Below, piece after piece: positions 9,811 through 19,791 of a DNA stretch of 64,000 nt. Position 1 is the stretch's first letter; every line of letters begins with the position of its first letter. This DNA is from Rhodoferax ferrireducens. Lineage in GTDB: Bacteria > Pseudomonadota > Gammaproteobacteria > Burkholderiales > Burkholderiaceae_C. Below the pieces are notes generated by a model. It was given only the letters and a program-made list of their open reading frames with translations. It searched no databases and had not been told where the DNA came from. The DNA is taken from assembly GCA_002083775.1 (NCBI GenBank), contig MTEI01000004.1, forward strand, positions 124,001 to 188,000, given 5' to 3'. Both the position numbers and the translations under genes were made by a program.

Positions 9811-12119
9811 TTGGCAGCTGGCTGCGCTGGCTTGCTATTCTATTTGCAGCTACTTGCGCTCATTCCACCTGGGCTGCAGCCAGTTTTGACGAGATAAAAG
9901 CGTCATGGCAACCGTCTGACACGGTGATCCTCGACCGCCATGGTGAGGTGCTGCAGCGCGTGCGAACCGACGCGACCGTGCGCCGTGGCCAGTGGTTGGC
10001 GCTGGCCGACATCTCCCCCGCCCTGCGCACCGCGCTGGTGCTCTCGGAAGACAAGCGTTTTTATGAACACAGTGGCGTGGATTGGCATGCGGTGTCCGCC
10101 GCCGCTTGGGCCAATCTGTGGGCCACCAAAACACGTGGCGCCTCCACCATCACCATGCAACTGGCAGGTTTGCTCGATGATGACCTCAAGCGCAGCGCTG
10201 GCGGGCGCAGTGTGCTACAAAAGGTGCAGCAAACCATGTCTGCACAGTGGCTGGAGCGCCGCTGGCGCAAGGACCAGATTCTGGAGGCGTATCTTAACCT
10301 GGTGCCGTTCCGGGGTGAACTGGTCGGCATTGACGCGCTCAGCCAGACGTTATTTGGCAAAGCCGCACACGGGCTGGACGAGCGCGAGGCCGCCGTGGCT
10401 GCCGCGCTGGTGCGCGCGCCCAACGCCAAACCAGCGCTGGTGGCGCAGCGGGCTTGCGCGGTGCTCAAGAATCTGCACCCCGCCAATGGTGTGGCCAACT
10501 GCGACGCGCTCGAACTGTTCACCACCGGCACGTTACAACGGCGCGACTTTGCTGCCAGCGCGGGCATCGCCCCGCACGCGGCGCGACAGGTGCTGCGCGT
10601 CATCACCCAGCAGCGTGGGCCAGAACCGTACGCTGTCAGCGCCCCGAACACTGCGTCAACAACCAACACCACATCGCACACCCCCCGCAGCACCACTGCC
10701 AGCCAACTTTCACCGGCCAGCATCACCACCACCCTCAGCGCCCCACTGCAGCGTTTTGCCGTGCAAACCCTGCAGCAACACCTGCGCGAGTTGCGTGGCC
10801 GCCAAGTGGAAGATGGCGCCATCGTGGTGCTAGACAACGCCTCGGGCCAGGTGCTGGCCTGGGTCGGCTCCTCGGGCGAACTCAGCAGCGCGGCCGAGGT
10901 GGATGGCGTGACCGCGCTGCGCCAGCCCGGCAGCACCCTCAAGCCGTTTTTGTACGCCCAGGCATTTGCCCAGCGGCGCCTCACCGCTGCCAGCCTGCTG
11001 GACGACTCGGGCGCGCAGATCCAGACCAGTGGCGGACTGTACATTCCGCAGAACTACGACCACCAGTTCAAAGGCTGGGTGTCGGTGCGCACCGCGCTGG
11101 GAGCGTCGCTGAACGTGCCCGCGGTGCGCACGCTGGTCATGGTGTCGCCCGACGCGTTTCACAAGCAACTGGTCGCGCTCGGCCTGCCGCTCAAGGAAAG
11201 CGGCGACTACTACGGTTACAGCCTGGCGCTGGGCAGCGCCGAGGTGTCGCTGCTGACCCTGGCCAACGCCTACCGCGCGCTGGGCAACGGCGGGCGGCTC
11301 GGTGCCACCTCGTTGCTGCCGGGTGACAAGCCCGCCCAGCCATCGGTGCTCGATGCCCGCGCCGCCTTCATCGTGGGCGACATCCTGAGTGATCCGCTGG
11401 CGCGTGCCCGCACCTTTGGCTCAGACAGCATCCTGGCCACCCGGTTCTGGAGCGCCGCCAAAACCGGCACCAGCAAAGACATGCGGGACAACTGGGCGCT
11501 GGGCTGGTCACAAGCCTACACGGTGGGTGTGTGGGTCGGCAACGCCAGTGGCGCGCCGATGTGGGACGTGAGCGGCACCAGCGGCGCCGCGCCGATCTGG
11601 GCCGCCGTCATGCACTACTTGCACCAGAGCCAGCCCAGTCGCGCACCCAAGCCGCCCGCGGGTGTGCTGCAACTACCGGTACAGTTTGTGGCGCCAGAGG
11701 CCAACACCAGCCAACCCACGCCGCTTGAGGCAGCACGCACGGAGTGGTTCATCCAGGGCACGCAGCAGGCCCTATTTGCTATTCAAAGAGAAGCTGTCAG
11801 CCCTTATGATGAAAGGGCTGGCGGCCTAAAAGGCTTAAAACTCTCCAGCACAGCCAGCGCCCGCATCACCGCCCCCACCTCCGGCACCATCATCGCGCTG
11901 GACCCGGACGTTCCCCCCAAAAACCAGCGCGTCACGTTCACCGCCGTAGGCAACGGGCTGCGCTGGCGCATCGACGGCAAGGCGTTTGCCAGCGGCAATT
12001 CGGCGCACTGGTTGCCTTGGCCGGGGCGGCATGTGGTGCAGATCACCGACACCAAAGGCCGGGTGTTGGATGACATCCGGCTGGAGGTGCGCGGCGCGGG
12101 GGTCGTGGGCAGGCGCTGA
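9807..12119 (+). CDS. pbpC: Penicillin-binding protein 1C
   Basis: A 770-residue bifunctional peptidoglycan glycosyltransferase/transpeptidase acting in the periplasm. A short N-terminal signal anchor is followed by the GT51 domain ([13 protein letters not shown], then [11 protein letters not shown]). The transpeptidase domain has its nucleophile in STLKPF (Ser about 376) and a KTGTS box at about 552. The C-terminus is the BiPBP_C beta domain. The GTG start overlaps the TGA of the macroglobulin gene, which indicates translational coupling. Between the transpeptidase and the C-terminal domain, bases 11774-11841 hold a copy of the palindromic element that encodes an extra stretch ([17 protein letters not shown]), apparently tolerated in the linker. 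Confidence 0.95.
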   Translation: MIGSWLRWLAILFAATCAHSTWAAASFDEIKASWQPSDTVILDRHGEVLQRVRTDATVRRGQWLALADISPALRTALVLSEDKRFYEHSGVDWHAVSAAAWANLWATKTRGASTITMQLAGLLDDDLKRSAGGRSVLQKVQQTMSAQWLERRWRKDQILEAYLNLVPFRGELVGIDALSQTLFGKAAHGLDEREAAVAAALVRAPNAKPALVAQRACAVLKNLHPANGVANCDALELFTTGTLQRRDFAASAGIAPHAARQVLRVITQQRGPEPYAVSAPNTASTTNTTSHTPRSTTASQLSPASITTTLSAPLQRFAVQTLQQHLRELRGRQVEDGAIVVLDNASGQVLAWVGSSGELSSAAEVDGVTALRQPGSTLKPFLYAQAFAQRRLTAASLLDDSGAQIQTSGGLYIPQNYDHQFKGWVSVRTALGASLNVPAVRTLVMVSPDAFHKQLVALGLPLKESGDYYGYSLALGSAEVSLLTLANAYRALGNGGRLGATSLLPGDKPAQPSVLDARAAFIVGDILSDPLARARTFGSDSILATRFWSAAKTGTSKDMRDNWALGWSQAYTVGVWVGNASGAPMWDVSGTSGAAPIWAAVMHYLHQSQPSRAPKPPAGVLQLPVQFVAPEANTSQPTPLEAARTEWFIQGTQQALFAIQREAVSPYDERAGGLKGLKLSSTASARITAPTSGTIIALDPDVPPKNQRVTFTAVGNGLRWRIDGKAFASGNSAHWLPWPGRHVVQITDTKGRVLDDIRLEVRGAGVVGRR
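11774..11841 (-). repeat. Palindromic element copy, in pbpC
   Basis: Long form, reverse orientation. GCTATTCAAAGAGAAGCTG leads into CAGCCCTTAT, then AAAGGGCTGGCGGCC. Read in-frame in the linker before the C-terminal domain, giving [11 protein letters not shown]. Confidence 0.8.
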
Positions 12120-12235
12120 CAGTACCGGCAACACGGCGCTTCAAAGCCATCGCTGCCCTTGCCGCGGTGTTACCCTCACCCCCCTCAGTTTTCGAACCGC
12201 GCCGCAGGGCGCAACAACTCCAAGGAAGATCAGTC

Positions 12236-12949
12236 ATGGGTGCGCAGTGGAAAGCAAAAGGCAAGGAATTGGCAGCCAATGCCCGGGGCCGGGTATTTGG
12301 CAAGTTGTCCAAGGACATCATGCTGGCCGCCCGCAGCGGGGCTGACCCGGCTGCCAACTCACGCCTGCGCCTGCTGGTGGAGCAGGCGCGCAAAGCCTCC
12401 ATGCCCAAAGACACGCTGGACCGCGCCATCAAAAAAGGCGCTGGACTAACCGGTGAACCGGTCCATTTTGAGCATGTGATCTACGAAGGTTTTGCCCCGC
12501 ACCAGGTACCGCTGATGGTGGAATGCCTGACCGACAACGTCAACCGCACCGCGCCCGAGATGCGGGTGTTGTTCCGCAAGGGCCAGCTGGGCACCTCCGG
12601 CTCGGTGGCCTGGGATTTTGACCACCTCGGCATGATCGAGGCCGAGCCCGCCAATGCGGGTGCGGATGCAGAAACTGCCGCTATCGAAGCTGGAGCGCAA
12701 GACCTGGAACCCGGTGACGAAGACGGCACCACGCTGTTCCTGACCGACCCGACCGACCTGGACCTGGTCAGCCGCGCCCTGCCCGCACAGGGTTTTACCG
12801 TGTTGTCGGCCAAACTGGGCTACAAGGCCAAAAACCCGGTGGACCCGGCCAGCCTGAGCGCAGATCAGCTTGAAGAGGTCGAAACCTTTCTGGCCGCCAT
12901 TGACGCCAATGACGACGTACAAAACGTCTATGTCGGTCTGGCGGGTTAA
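12236..12949 (+). CDS. YebC/PmpR family protein
   Basis: 237 residues; the ATG at 12236 gives the canonical [23 protein letters not shown] opening, so a longer upstream frame from 12167 is rejected. An AAGGAA ribosome-binding site stands about 9 bp upstream. YebC proteins are described as DNA-binding regulators and, more recently, as ribosome-associated factors that relieve stalling at proline stretches. Which role applies here cannot be told. The family motifs [11 protein letters not shown] and [12 protein letters not shown] are intact. The gene is followed after 2 bp by the glyoxalase-like gene, so the pair is probably one transcript. Confidence 0.93.
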   Translation: MGAQWKAKGKELAANARGRVFGKLSKDIMLAARSGADPAANSRLRLLVEQARKASMPKDTLDRAIKKGAGLTGEPVHFEHVIYEGFAPHQVPLMVECLTDNVNRTAPEMRVLFRKGQLGTSGSVAWDFDHLGMIEAEPANAGADAETAAIEAGAQDLEPGDEDGTTLFLTDPTDLDLVSRALPAQGFTVLSAKLGYKAKNPVDPASLSADQLEEVETFLAAIDANDDVQNVYVGLAG

Positions 12950-12951
12950 GG

Positions 12952-13659
12952 ATGAAAACACAAATCGACCATCTGGTGATCGTCGCCCAGACGCTGGAAC
13001 AAGGCGTGGCGTGGTGCGAAACCACCCTGGGCATCACGCCCGGCCCCGGTGGTGAACATGCCCAATACGGTACCCACAACCGCCTGGCCAAGATCGCCAC
13101 ACCGGCGCACCCGTTGGCCTACCTGGAAATCATCGCTATTGATCCGGGAGCAAAGAAGCCAGTGGCAGCAGGGGCTAAGCGCTGGTTTGACATGGATGAT
13201 GCGGCGTTGCAAGCGACCGTGGCGGTGGAGCCAAGGCTGGTGCATTTTGTCGCCCAGACCAACGACATCCAGGCCGGACGCAGCGCCCTGAAAGTTCTGA
13301 GTATCGACCGTGGACCGGCGCTGCAGACCAGCCGCCAATCCCGCAAAGGGGTGCTGCACTGGCAGATCACCGTGCGGGATGACGGCCAGCGGCTGTTTGA
13401 CGGGGTGCTGCCCAGCCTGATCCAGTGGGGCAAGCCCGACGCCGCCGAGCCGTTGCGCCTGCACCCGCGCAACAGCCTGCCGCGCTCAGGCGTCACGCTG
13501 CACAGCATCAGCGTCACCCACCCCAGCGCCGACAAATTGCAGGCGGCATATGAGGCGATCGGGCTGGCCGGCATTGCGGTGGAAACCGGTCCGGCGAATC
13601 TCAGCGTCACCCTGCACACGCCCAAAGGCCCGGTCACGCTGCAAAGCCACGGCATCTAG
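12952..13659 (+). CDS. Glyoxalase-like (VOC) domain protein
   Basis: 235 residues. The N-terminal IDHLVIVAQTLEQGVAWCETTLG is typical of the Glyoxalase_3 branch of the vicinal oxygen chelate superfamily. These usually bind a divalent metal and act on small oxygenated substrates, but no substrate can be assigned. The second half repeats a looser beta-alpha-beta pattern. It starts 2 bp after the yebC stop. The stretch around 13130-13185 (IDPGAKKPVAAGAKRW) is lower in quality and could be a very decayed copy of the palindromic element, but I do not claim it. Confidence 0.75.
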   Translation: MKTQIDHLVIVAQTLEQGVAWCETTLGITPGPGGEHAQYGTHNRLAKIATPAHPLAYLEIIAIDPGAKKPVAAGAKRWFDMDDAALQATVAVEPRLVHFVAQTNDIQAGRSALKVLSIDRGPALQTSRQSRKGVLHWQITVRDDGQRLFDGVLPSLIQWGKPDAAEPLRLHPRNSLPRSGVTLHSISVTHPSADKLQAAYEAIGLAGIAVETGPANLSVTLHTPKGPVTLQSHGI

Positions 13660-13872
13660 CGCCCGTGCAGCCGCGCTGCGGCCTATTGAATAAGGGGCGC
13701 GCCGAGCCACGCTTCGCCGCAGGATGCCGCATTGGACGTGAAGGGCCGCCAACAAAGACCATGGACCCCGCGGGAGGCTTGGGCTACCATTTGCATTGCT
13801 GAACGTGGATTGCCCCTGCGCTCATCACCTGAAAATGGCATCAGCCATGCCGCATCGAAGGAGCAGGCGGAG

Positions 13873-14769
13873 ATGAAAAAACGATCATTGGTAAGCAAGC
13901 TGCTTCTCAGCGTGGCCGTCACTCTGGCGTTGTGCCATCTGGCCAGCGCCGCCGACCTGGCGGAGATCCGGCAGCGAGGGGAGTTGCGCCACCTGGGCAT
14001 TCGCTACGCCAACTTTGTTACAGGCGCCGGTGACGGTTTCGATGTGGAACTCACGCGCGGTTTTGCCGAACACATCGGGGGCAAATACCGACTGGTTTAC
14101 TCGGACTTTTACAACGTCATGCGCGACCTGCTGGGCAAGGACGTGGTGCGCCAAGGCGCTCAAGTCAGCCTGACTGGCACCTTCGAGGTGAAGGGCGACC
14201 TGATCGCCACCGGCTTCACCGTGCTGCCCTGGCGCCAGGCCGTGTTGTTGTACTCGGACCCCACCTTTCCCTCCCAGGTGCTGCTGGTCGCCCCGGCCCA
14301 GGCAAAACTAACTCCTATCAAAGGCAGCAACAACCTCACCGCCGATATCCAGGAAACCAAGGCGCTGATCGGCAAAAAAAGCCTGCTGGTGATGGAGCGC
14401 ACCTGTCTGGACCCGGCCAACTACGGCCTCAAGGGCAGCGGCATCGACCTCAAGGCCTACACCAAAAGCAGCAATCTCAATGAAATGGTGCCGGCCATGC
14501 TCAACCAGGAATCCGAGCTGACCCTGCTCGACGTGCCAGACGCGATTCTTGACCTGACCAAATGGGCTGGGCAGATCAAGGTGATCGGCCCGATTTCAGA
14601 GCATCAGATTCTGGCCACCGCCTTTCCCAAAGATGCGCCCCAGCTGCGCGATGCCTTCAATACCTACCTGCGCCAAATCCGAGCTGACGGCAGCTACGAC
14701 AAATTGGTGGACCGGTATTACCCAGGCATTCGGCGCTATTTCCCGGCCTTCTTTGCCAAGCCAGCCTGA
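13873..14769 (+). CDS. Periplasmic solute-binding protein, family 3
   Basis: 298 residues. The signal peptide (KKRSLVSKLLLSVAVTLAL, cleavage near ASA) is followed by a bilobed amino-acid-type binding fold: IRQRGELRHLGIRY, then GFDVELTRGFAEHIG and RDAFNTYLRQIRADGSYDKLVDRYYP. The ATG at 13873 has a GGAG-type ribosome-binding site and yields the signal peptide; the frame extends upstream without a better start. No permease or ATPase gene is adjacent. Instead it sits 11 bp upstream of the GGDEF/EAL protein at 14781, so it may be a ligand-sensing partner for cyclic-di-GMP signalling rather than a transporter component. That role is inference. Confidence 0.82.
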   Translation: MKKRSLVSKLLLSVAVTLALCHLASAADLAEIRQRGELRHLGIRYANFVTGAGDGFDVELTRGFAEHIGGKYRLVYSDFYNVMRDLLGKDVVRQGAQVSLTGTFEVKGDLIATGFTVLPWRQAVLLYSDPTFPSQVLLVAPAQAKLTPIKGSNNLTADIQETKALIGKKSLLVMERTCLDPANYGLKGSGIDLKAYTKSSNLNEMVPAMLNQESELTLLDVPDAILDLTKWAGQIKVIGPISEHQILATAFPKDAPQLRDAFNTYLRQIRADGSYDKLVDRYYPGIRRYFPAFFAKPA

Positions 14770-14780
14770 AGCGCGCGCCC

Positions 14781-17141
14781 ATGTCACGCCTCAACCGCCT
14801 GTTAGCGCATTGGCCGCTGCTGATTGCGGTGGCGTTTGCGGCGTTCACCATGGTGCTGATCCTGAGCCTGTATGGAGCCCAGTCGCGCTTGCGAGCAGCC
14901 ACCGACAGCCGCCTGATCGCCGATAGCCAGCGGCGTGCCGATGCCGTGGCCGAGTTCATGGCAGAGCGCAAGCAGGAAGCCGCCGACCTGGCCGCCAGCC
15001 GGGAGGTAGAGGCCTTTCTCGTCAACCGGGCGCTGGGCATGTCGCCGCAATATGGCTTGAATGTGTCGCTGGACGCGGTGGAGCAGCTTTTTAACCATCA
15101 CATCCGGCAAAAGACCTTGCGCGGGCTGCCGGTGTACCAGCACATCGCGTTTTATGTTGAACCAGGCCAGCCTGTGGCACAGGCGGGGGGCCATGTGGCG
15201 GACAATGTGCCGATGACAACGCTGGGCAGGGCGCCTGAGCTGCAGTTGGACCAGCAACGCTGGCGCATGACGGCCAGCGCTCCCGTCATCCAGCGCGATG
15301 TGGTGCTGGGCCACGTGGTCACCGTGAGTGATTTGCGGCTGCTGTCGCGCCTGCTGATCACCAGCGATATGCCGCAAGGCGCTGAAGGCAACTACCTGGA
15401 GGTGCTGATCACTGACGACGGTGTCGACATTCCGGGCTCGGGCCGCTCAGCGTTCGATTTTGGCGACGCCGGGCGGCGGTTTGCCCAGTTGCCACAAAAC
15501 CGGGTCATGGCTGCGGCTGCGGTGTCCGAGGCGGCACAGTTCAGGCAGATGCTGGCCTTGCGCACGGCGATTGCGGGCTCGCCATTGTCGATGCTGACCC
15601 TGACCTCGGAAATAGAGGCCTACGGCCAGCTGGCATCGCCCACTTACGTCCTCTGGCTGTCGTTTTTTTCTGTGGCACTTTTGCTGGCCGCCTTCGGTTT
15701 CGACCGGATGCGCAAGCGCGTCATGTTGTTTGAGGCCAAAAATGTGGAAGCCACGCGCAACCGTGCTGAGCTGGAACAGCGCAACCAAGCCCTGTCAGAA
15801 GAAGTGGCCAGGCGCCAGGCCGCCGAAAGCGAGATCACCCAGCTGGCTTTTTTTGACCCGCTGACCGGCCTGCCCAACCGGCGGCTGCTGGTGGACCGTC
15901 TCACCCAGGCGCTGGCCAGCCGGGTACGTTTCCCCCGCCAGGGGGCGCTGCTGTTCATTGACCTGGACCACTTCAAGACCCTCAACGACACCTTGGGGCA
16001 CGGCATGGGCGACCTGCTGCTGCAACAGGTGGCGCAGCGCCTGCTCAGCTGTGTGCGTGAAGGTGACAGCGTGGCCCGCCTGGGGGGTGACGAGTTTGTG
16101 GTCATGCTGGAAGACCTGGGCACCAGCCAGGAGGAAGCCGCCAACAGCACGGAAAAAGTGGGTGAAAAGATCCTCAACGCCCTGAATCAGCCGTACCAGC
16201 TGGAGCACAGCTCGCACCGCAGCACGGCCAGCATTGGCATCACCCTGTTTGGCCAGGACCAGGCCAGCGTGGAAGACCTGCTGAAGCGGGCTGACCTGGC
16301 CATGTACCGCGCCAAAGACCAGGGCCGCAATACCTTGCGCTTTTATGACCCGCAGATGCAGGCAGTGGTCACGGCCAGCGCCGCCCTGCAGGCGGATCTG
16401 ACGGCGGCCATCGCCAACCAACAGTTTGACCTGTATTACCAGGCCCAGGTGGATGCCAGTCACCAGGTGATTGGTGCAGAGGCCTTGCTGCGCTGGCAGC
16501 GGCCCAAGCATGGCCCAGTGTCACCGGCCGAATTTATCCCGGCGGCCGAAGAAAGTGGCCTGATCATTTCGATTGGCCAATGGGTGCTGGCCACGGCCTG
16601 CGCCCAATTGGCGCGCTGGGCCCAGGTGCCCGCTTTGGCGCACTTGAGCCTGGCGGTGAACGTCAGCGCCCGCCAGTTCCACCACCCGGAATTTGTCAGC
16701 CAGACACTCGCAGCCCTGGCCAGCACCGGTGCCAACGCGCAGCGCCTGAAGCTGGAGCTGACCGAGAGCCTGCTGGTGGATGACATGGAAGAAGTCATCA
16801 CCAAAATGACCGCGTTGAGAGCCTACGGCATCGGGTTTTCGCTGGACGACTTTGGCACCGGTTACTCGTCACTGGCGTATCTGAAGCGTCTGCCGTTGGA
16901 CCAGCTGAAGATTGACAAGTCATTTGTGCTGGACGTGCTGACCGACCCCAACGACGCGGCCATCGCCAAAACCATCATCGCGCTGGCCCACAGCCTGGGG
17001 CTGGGGGTGATCGCCGAGGGGGTAGAAACCGAGGCCCAGCGCCACTTCCTGAGCCAGGCGGGTTGCCAGACTTACCAGGGTTATTTCTTCAGCCGCCCCG
17101 TGCCCGTGGCGCAGTTTGAAGCCTACGTGCAACAGGCTTGA
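14781..17141 (+). CDS. Membrane GGDEF/EAL cyclic-di-GMP protein with periplasmic sensor
   Basis: 786 residues. Two transmembrane helices (about residues 13-33 and 290-310) bracket a periplasmic region of about 250 residues that resembles a CACHE-type sensor. A short coiled coil (AELEQRNQALSEEVARRQ) leads into a diguanylate cyclase domain with an intact GGDEF (435-439) and an upstream RxxD inhibitory site (REGD). The C-terminal EAL domain has EALLRW (from 567), NVSARQF, DDFGTGYSS, LKIDKSF and EGVE, so both activities look catalytically possible. It is probably co-transcribed with the solute-binding protein 11 bp upstream. Its 3' end faces the FAD oxidase gene, with a palindromic element between them. 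Confidence 0.93.
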   Translation: MSRLNRLLAHWPLLIAVAFAAFTMVLILSLYGAQSRLRAATDSRLIADSQRRADAVAEFMAERKQEAADLAASREVEAFLVNRALGMSPQYGLNVSLDAVEQLFNHHIRQKTLRGLPVYQHIAFYVEPGQPVAQAGGHVADNVPMTTLGRAPELQLDQQRWRMTASAPVIQRDVVLGHVVTVSDLRLLSRLLITSDMPQGAEGNYLEVLITDDGVDIPGSGRSAFDFGDAGRRFAQLPQNRVMAAAAVSEAAQFRQMLALRTAIAGSPLSMLTLTSEIEAYGQLASPTYVLWLSFFSVALLLAAFGFDRMRKRVMLFEAKNVEATRNRAELEQRNQALSEEVARRQAAESEITQLAFFDPLTGLPNRRLLVDRLTQALASRVRFPRQGALLFIDLDHFKTLNDTLGHGMGDLLLQQVAQRLLSCVREGDSVARLGGDEFVVMLEDLGTSQEEAANSTEKVGEKILNALNQPYQLEHSSHRSTASIGITLFGQDQASVEDLLKRADLAMYRAKDQGRNTLRFYDPQMQAVVTASAALQADLTAAIANQQFDLYYQAQVDASHQVIGAEALLRWQRPKHGPVSPAEFIPAAEESGLIISIGQWVLATACAQLARWAQVPALAHLSLAVNVSARQFHHPEFVSQTLAALASTGANAQRLKLELTESLLVDDMEEVITKMTALRAYGIGFSLDDFGTGYSSLAYLKRLPLDQLKIDKSFVLDVLTDPNDAAIAKTIIALAHSLGLGVIAEGVETEAQRHFLSQAGCQTYQGYFFSRPVPVAQFEAYVQQA

Positions 17142-17192
17142 GGGCAGCCCGCCCTGCCGTCGCTGAAGTATCAGAAACTCGCGCTATTACCT

Positions 17193-17240
17193 ATATAGCT
17201 ATTAGCCCTTATATAGAAAGGGCTAGAGGCCAATTTCTTA
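17193..17240 (-). repeat. Palindromic element copy between convergent genes
   Basis: Short form: TATAGCTATTAGCCCTTAT then AAAGGGCTAGAGGCCAATTT. It lies between the GGDEF/EAL and FAD oxidase genes; its end supplies the TAA stop of the latter. Confidence 0.9.
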
Positions 17241-18386
17241 TATTACGCCGGCCAGTTCAACCAAGCCTGAGCGGGCTGGCGAGACATCCTGCGCCTGCAC
17301 CCCCCGCGCCGCCAAGGTGGCTGGCACCGGCAAACCCCGCACCAGCGCAGCGGCCAGCTCGCCCATGGCAGGTGCGGTCTGGATGCCGTAGCCGCCTTGG
17401 CCTGCCAGCCAGAAAAAGCCTGGTGCATCCGGCGCAAAACCCACCACCGGGGTTTTGTCGGCCACAAACGAGCGCAGCCCGGCCCATTGGCGTTTGATCT
17501 TGCGGATCTGCAGCGTGGTCACCGTCTCGACGCGGTCCACCGCAATGGCGATGTCCAACTCTTCGGGCTGCACATCCTGCGGCGCCACCGGGTCTTCGTT
17601 GGCTGGGGACACCAGCAACACGCCGGCATCCGGTTTGAAATAGAAGCTCTCCTGCGCATCAATCACCATCGGCCACGGGCCAATGTCGCACCCTGCCGGT
17701 GCATCGCAGGTGAAAGCGCTGCGGCGTTTGGGCTGTAGCCCGACTGGCGCCACCCCGGCCAGCTGGGCCAGTTCGTCGCACCATGCGCCTGCCGCGTTCA
17801 CCAGCACCGGGGCCCAAAAGCTGCCAGCCGGGGTGTCCACGCGCCAACCGTCTGCCTCACGGGTGATCGATTGCGCCGGGGCATCGCATACCAGCTTGGC
17901 CCCGGCAGCTTTGGCGCCGCGCAAAAAGCCCTGGTGGATGCCGTCCACGTCCATGTCCATGGCGTCAGGCTCGTAGATGCCGCAGGCGGCAAACTCCGGG
18001 CGCACCACCGGCACGCGTTGCAAGATCTGTTCTTGCGTCCACCACTGCACATTGGGCACCAGCGCCTGCATGTCCAGCAGCAGGGCTTGCAGCGCGTCAT
18101 GGTCGTCCGCCGTGCCCACAATCAGTGCGCCGCGCGGTGTCACCAGCGGATACGCCGAAAACCCAGCCGGTGGCGCAAAGTAAAACGCCTTGGCTGCGGT
18201 GGTGATCGCACGCACCGTGGCGTTGCCATAAGTTTCAGAATACAGCGCCGCCGAGCGCCCGGTGGCGTGATAGCCGGGCTGCGACTCCCACTCCAGCAGC
18301 GTCACTTCGCTATGCGGCGCCAGAAAATAAGCCACCGAGGCTCCCGCCATACCGGCACCAACGATCAACACATCTGTTTTTTGCAT
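17238..18386 (-). CDS. FAD-dependent amino acid/amine oxidoreductase (DAO family)
   Basis: 382 residues. The N-terminal Rossmann motif VLIVGAGMAGASVAYFLA binds FAD. GYHATGRSAALYSETYG and a C-terminal GFFWLAGQGGYGIQTAPAMGE are typical of the DAO/glycine oxidase-like family that oxidises D-amino acids, sarcosine or related compounds; the substrate is not known. I start at 18386 (MQKTDVLI), which has an AAGGTG ribosome-binding site; an ATG at 18410 in the same frame is possible. The TAA stop at 17238-17240 falls at the edge of a palindromic element copy. It is divergent from the hydroxyacid oxidase gene at 18486. Confidence 0.85.
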   Translation of the reverse strand: MQKTDVLIVGAGMAGASVAYFLAPHSEVTLLEWESQPGYHATGRSAALYSETYGNATVRAITTAAKAFYFAPPAGFSAYPLVTPRGALIVGTADDHDALQALLLDMQALVPNVQWWTQEQILQRVPVVRPEFAACGIYEPDAMDMDVDGIHQGFLRGAKAAGAKLVCDAPAQSITREADGWRVDTPAGSFWAPVLVNAAGAWCDELAQLAGVAPVGLQPKRRSAFTCDAPAGCDIGPWPMVIDAQESFYFKPDAGVLLVSPANEDPVAPQDVQPEELDIAIAVDRVETVTTLQIRKIKRQWAGLRSFVADKTPVVGFAPDAPGFFWLAGQGGYGIQTAPAMGELAAALVRGLPVPATLAARGVQAQDVSPARSGLVELAGVI

Positions 18387-18485
18387 CCGTTCACCTTCAA
18401 TAAATTTCATGGGGCCATCGCCACTTTTCAAACCAGCAACCCGGGTCGCCCCGTAACATGCAGCGCACAAATAGGAGCGCACCCC

Positions 18486-19640
18486 ATGCCCGTGATCACC
18501 AACATTGAAGACCTGCGCCTTCTGGCCAAAGCCCGCGTACCGCGCATGTTTTACGACTACGCCGATTCTGGCAGTTGGACTGAGAGCACCTATCGTGCCA
18601 ACAGCGACGACTTCCAAAAAATCAAGCTGCGCCAGCGCGTGGCCATCAACATGGAAAACCGCAGCACGGCCAGCACCATGATCGACCAAAAGGTGGCCAT
18701 GCCGGTAGCGATTGCCCCCACCGGCCTGACCGGCATGCAGTGTGCCGACGGTGAAATCAAGGCCGCCAACGCGGCCAAGAAGTTTGGCATTCCGTTCACT
18801 CTCTCAACCATGAGCATCTGCTCGATCGAAGACGTGGCTGCCGAGACCGGCGGGCACCCGTTCTGGTTTCAGCTCTACGTGATGAAAGACCGCGATTTCA
18901 TCGAGCGCCTGATCGACCGCGCCAAAGCCGCGCATTGCTCGGCGCTGGTCATCACGCTGGACCTGCAAATCCTCGGCCAGCGCCACAAAGACCTCAAAAA
19001 CGGCCTGTCGGCCCCGCCCAAACTCACCATCCCCAACATCATCAACATGGTGACCAAAGTGCGCTGGGGCCTGGGCATGCTGGGCACCAAACGCCACGGC
19101 TTTGGCAACATCGTCGGCCACGTCAAGGGCGTGGAAAACATGGGCTCTTTGAGCGAGTGGACCGCCAAACAGTTTGACCCGGGCTTAAGCTGGAACGACG
19201 TGGAATGGATCAAAAAGCGCTGGGGCGGCAAAGTCATCATCAAAGGCATCCAGGACGTGGAAGACGCGCGCCTGGCCGTCAACTCAGGGGCCGACGCGAT
19301 GATCGTCAGCAACCACGGCGGCCGCCAATTGGACGGCGCGCCCAGCTCCATCACCGCCCTGCCCGCCATCGTGGATGCGGTGGGCAAAGACATCGAAGTG
19401 CACATGGACGGCGGTATCCGCAGCGGCCAGGACGTGCTCAAAGCTCGCGCCCTGGGCGCCCGCGGCACCTACATCGGCCGCGCCTTTTTGTATGGTTTGG
19501 GCGCGATGGGCGAAGAAGGTGTGACCAAAGCGCTGGAAATCATCCACAAAGAACTCGACCTGACGATGGCGTTTTGCGGCCATACGAACGTCGAGAACGT
19601 GGACAAAGGGATTTTGCTGCCGGGGACTTACCCGATGTGA
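18486..19640 (+). CDS. FMN-dependent alpha-hydroxyacid oxidase/dehydrogenase
   Basis: 384 residues. The whole length matches the LldD/glycolate oxidase family: an N-terminal FYDYADSGSW, PVAIAPTGLTGMQ for the FMN region, and the active-site SNHGGRQLDG with the catalytic histidine. The C-terminal HMDGGIRSGQDVLKA and GRAFLYGLGA follow. It oxidises an L-2-hydroxyacid such as lactate, glycolate or mandelate to the oxoacid; the exact substrate cannot be read. The ATG at 18486 has an AGGAG site 9 bp upstream; the long upstream frame is antisense to the FAD gene and is rejected. It is divergently arranged with that gene, with 99 bp between starts. Confidence 0.9.
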   Translation: MPVITNIEDLRLLAKARVPRMFYDYADSGSWTESTYRANSDDFQKIKLRQRVAINMENRSTASTMIDQKVAMPVAIAPTGLTGMQCADGEIKAANAAKKFGIPFTLSTMSICSIEDVAAETGGHPFWFQLYVMKDRDFIERLIDRAKAAHCSALVITLDLQILGQRHKDLKNGLSAPPKLTIPNIINMVTKVRWGLGMLGTKRHGFGNIVGHVKGVENMGSLSEWTAKQFDPGLSWNDVEWIKKRWGGKVIIKGIQDVEDARLAVNSGADAMIVSNHGGRQLDGAPSSITALPAIVDAVGKDIEVHMDGGIRSGQDVLKARALGARGTYIGRAFLYGLGAMGEEGVTKALEIIHKELDLTMAFCGHTNVENVDKGILLPGTYPM

Positions 19641-19661
19641 AGTCCGAACGTCGGCAATACA

Positions 19662-19691
19662 AAGCAAAAGCAGCGAAGCGAACTTTTGCTT
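19662..19691. terminator. Hairpin between convergent genes
   Basis: A 9-bp perfect stem (AAGCAAAAG and CTTTTGCTT) encloses a 12-nt loop, 21 bp after the stop of the hydroxyacid oxidase gene and 100 bp beyond the end of the convergent Pat gene. The A/T-rich arms give only a short U tract, so termination is plausible but unproven. The remaining bases to 19791 hold no gene. Confidence 0.4.
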
Positions 19692-19791
19692 GCTATTCTG
19701 CCTCCCCGCCGTTGAATCAGGGCTGAGCAGCGCAGCGGCAAGTGGATCAGGGCTGGCGATTGTTTGAGGCGAAGCCGAGTTCGAGCCAGAC

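Noticed and set aside
13130..13185. Possible further palindromic element copy in the glyoxalase-like gene
   Set aside because: Only fragments (CGCTATTGAT, GGGGCTAAG) match; the arms do not pair.
17871..18485. Long 5' extension of the hydroxyacid oxidase frame
   Set aside because: It is antisense to the FAD oxidase gene, and the family's normal N-terminus begins at 18486 with a good ribosome-binding site.
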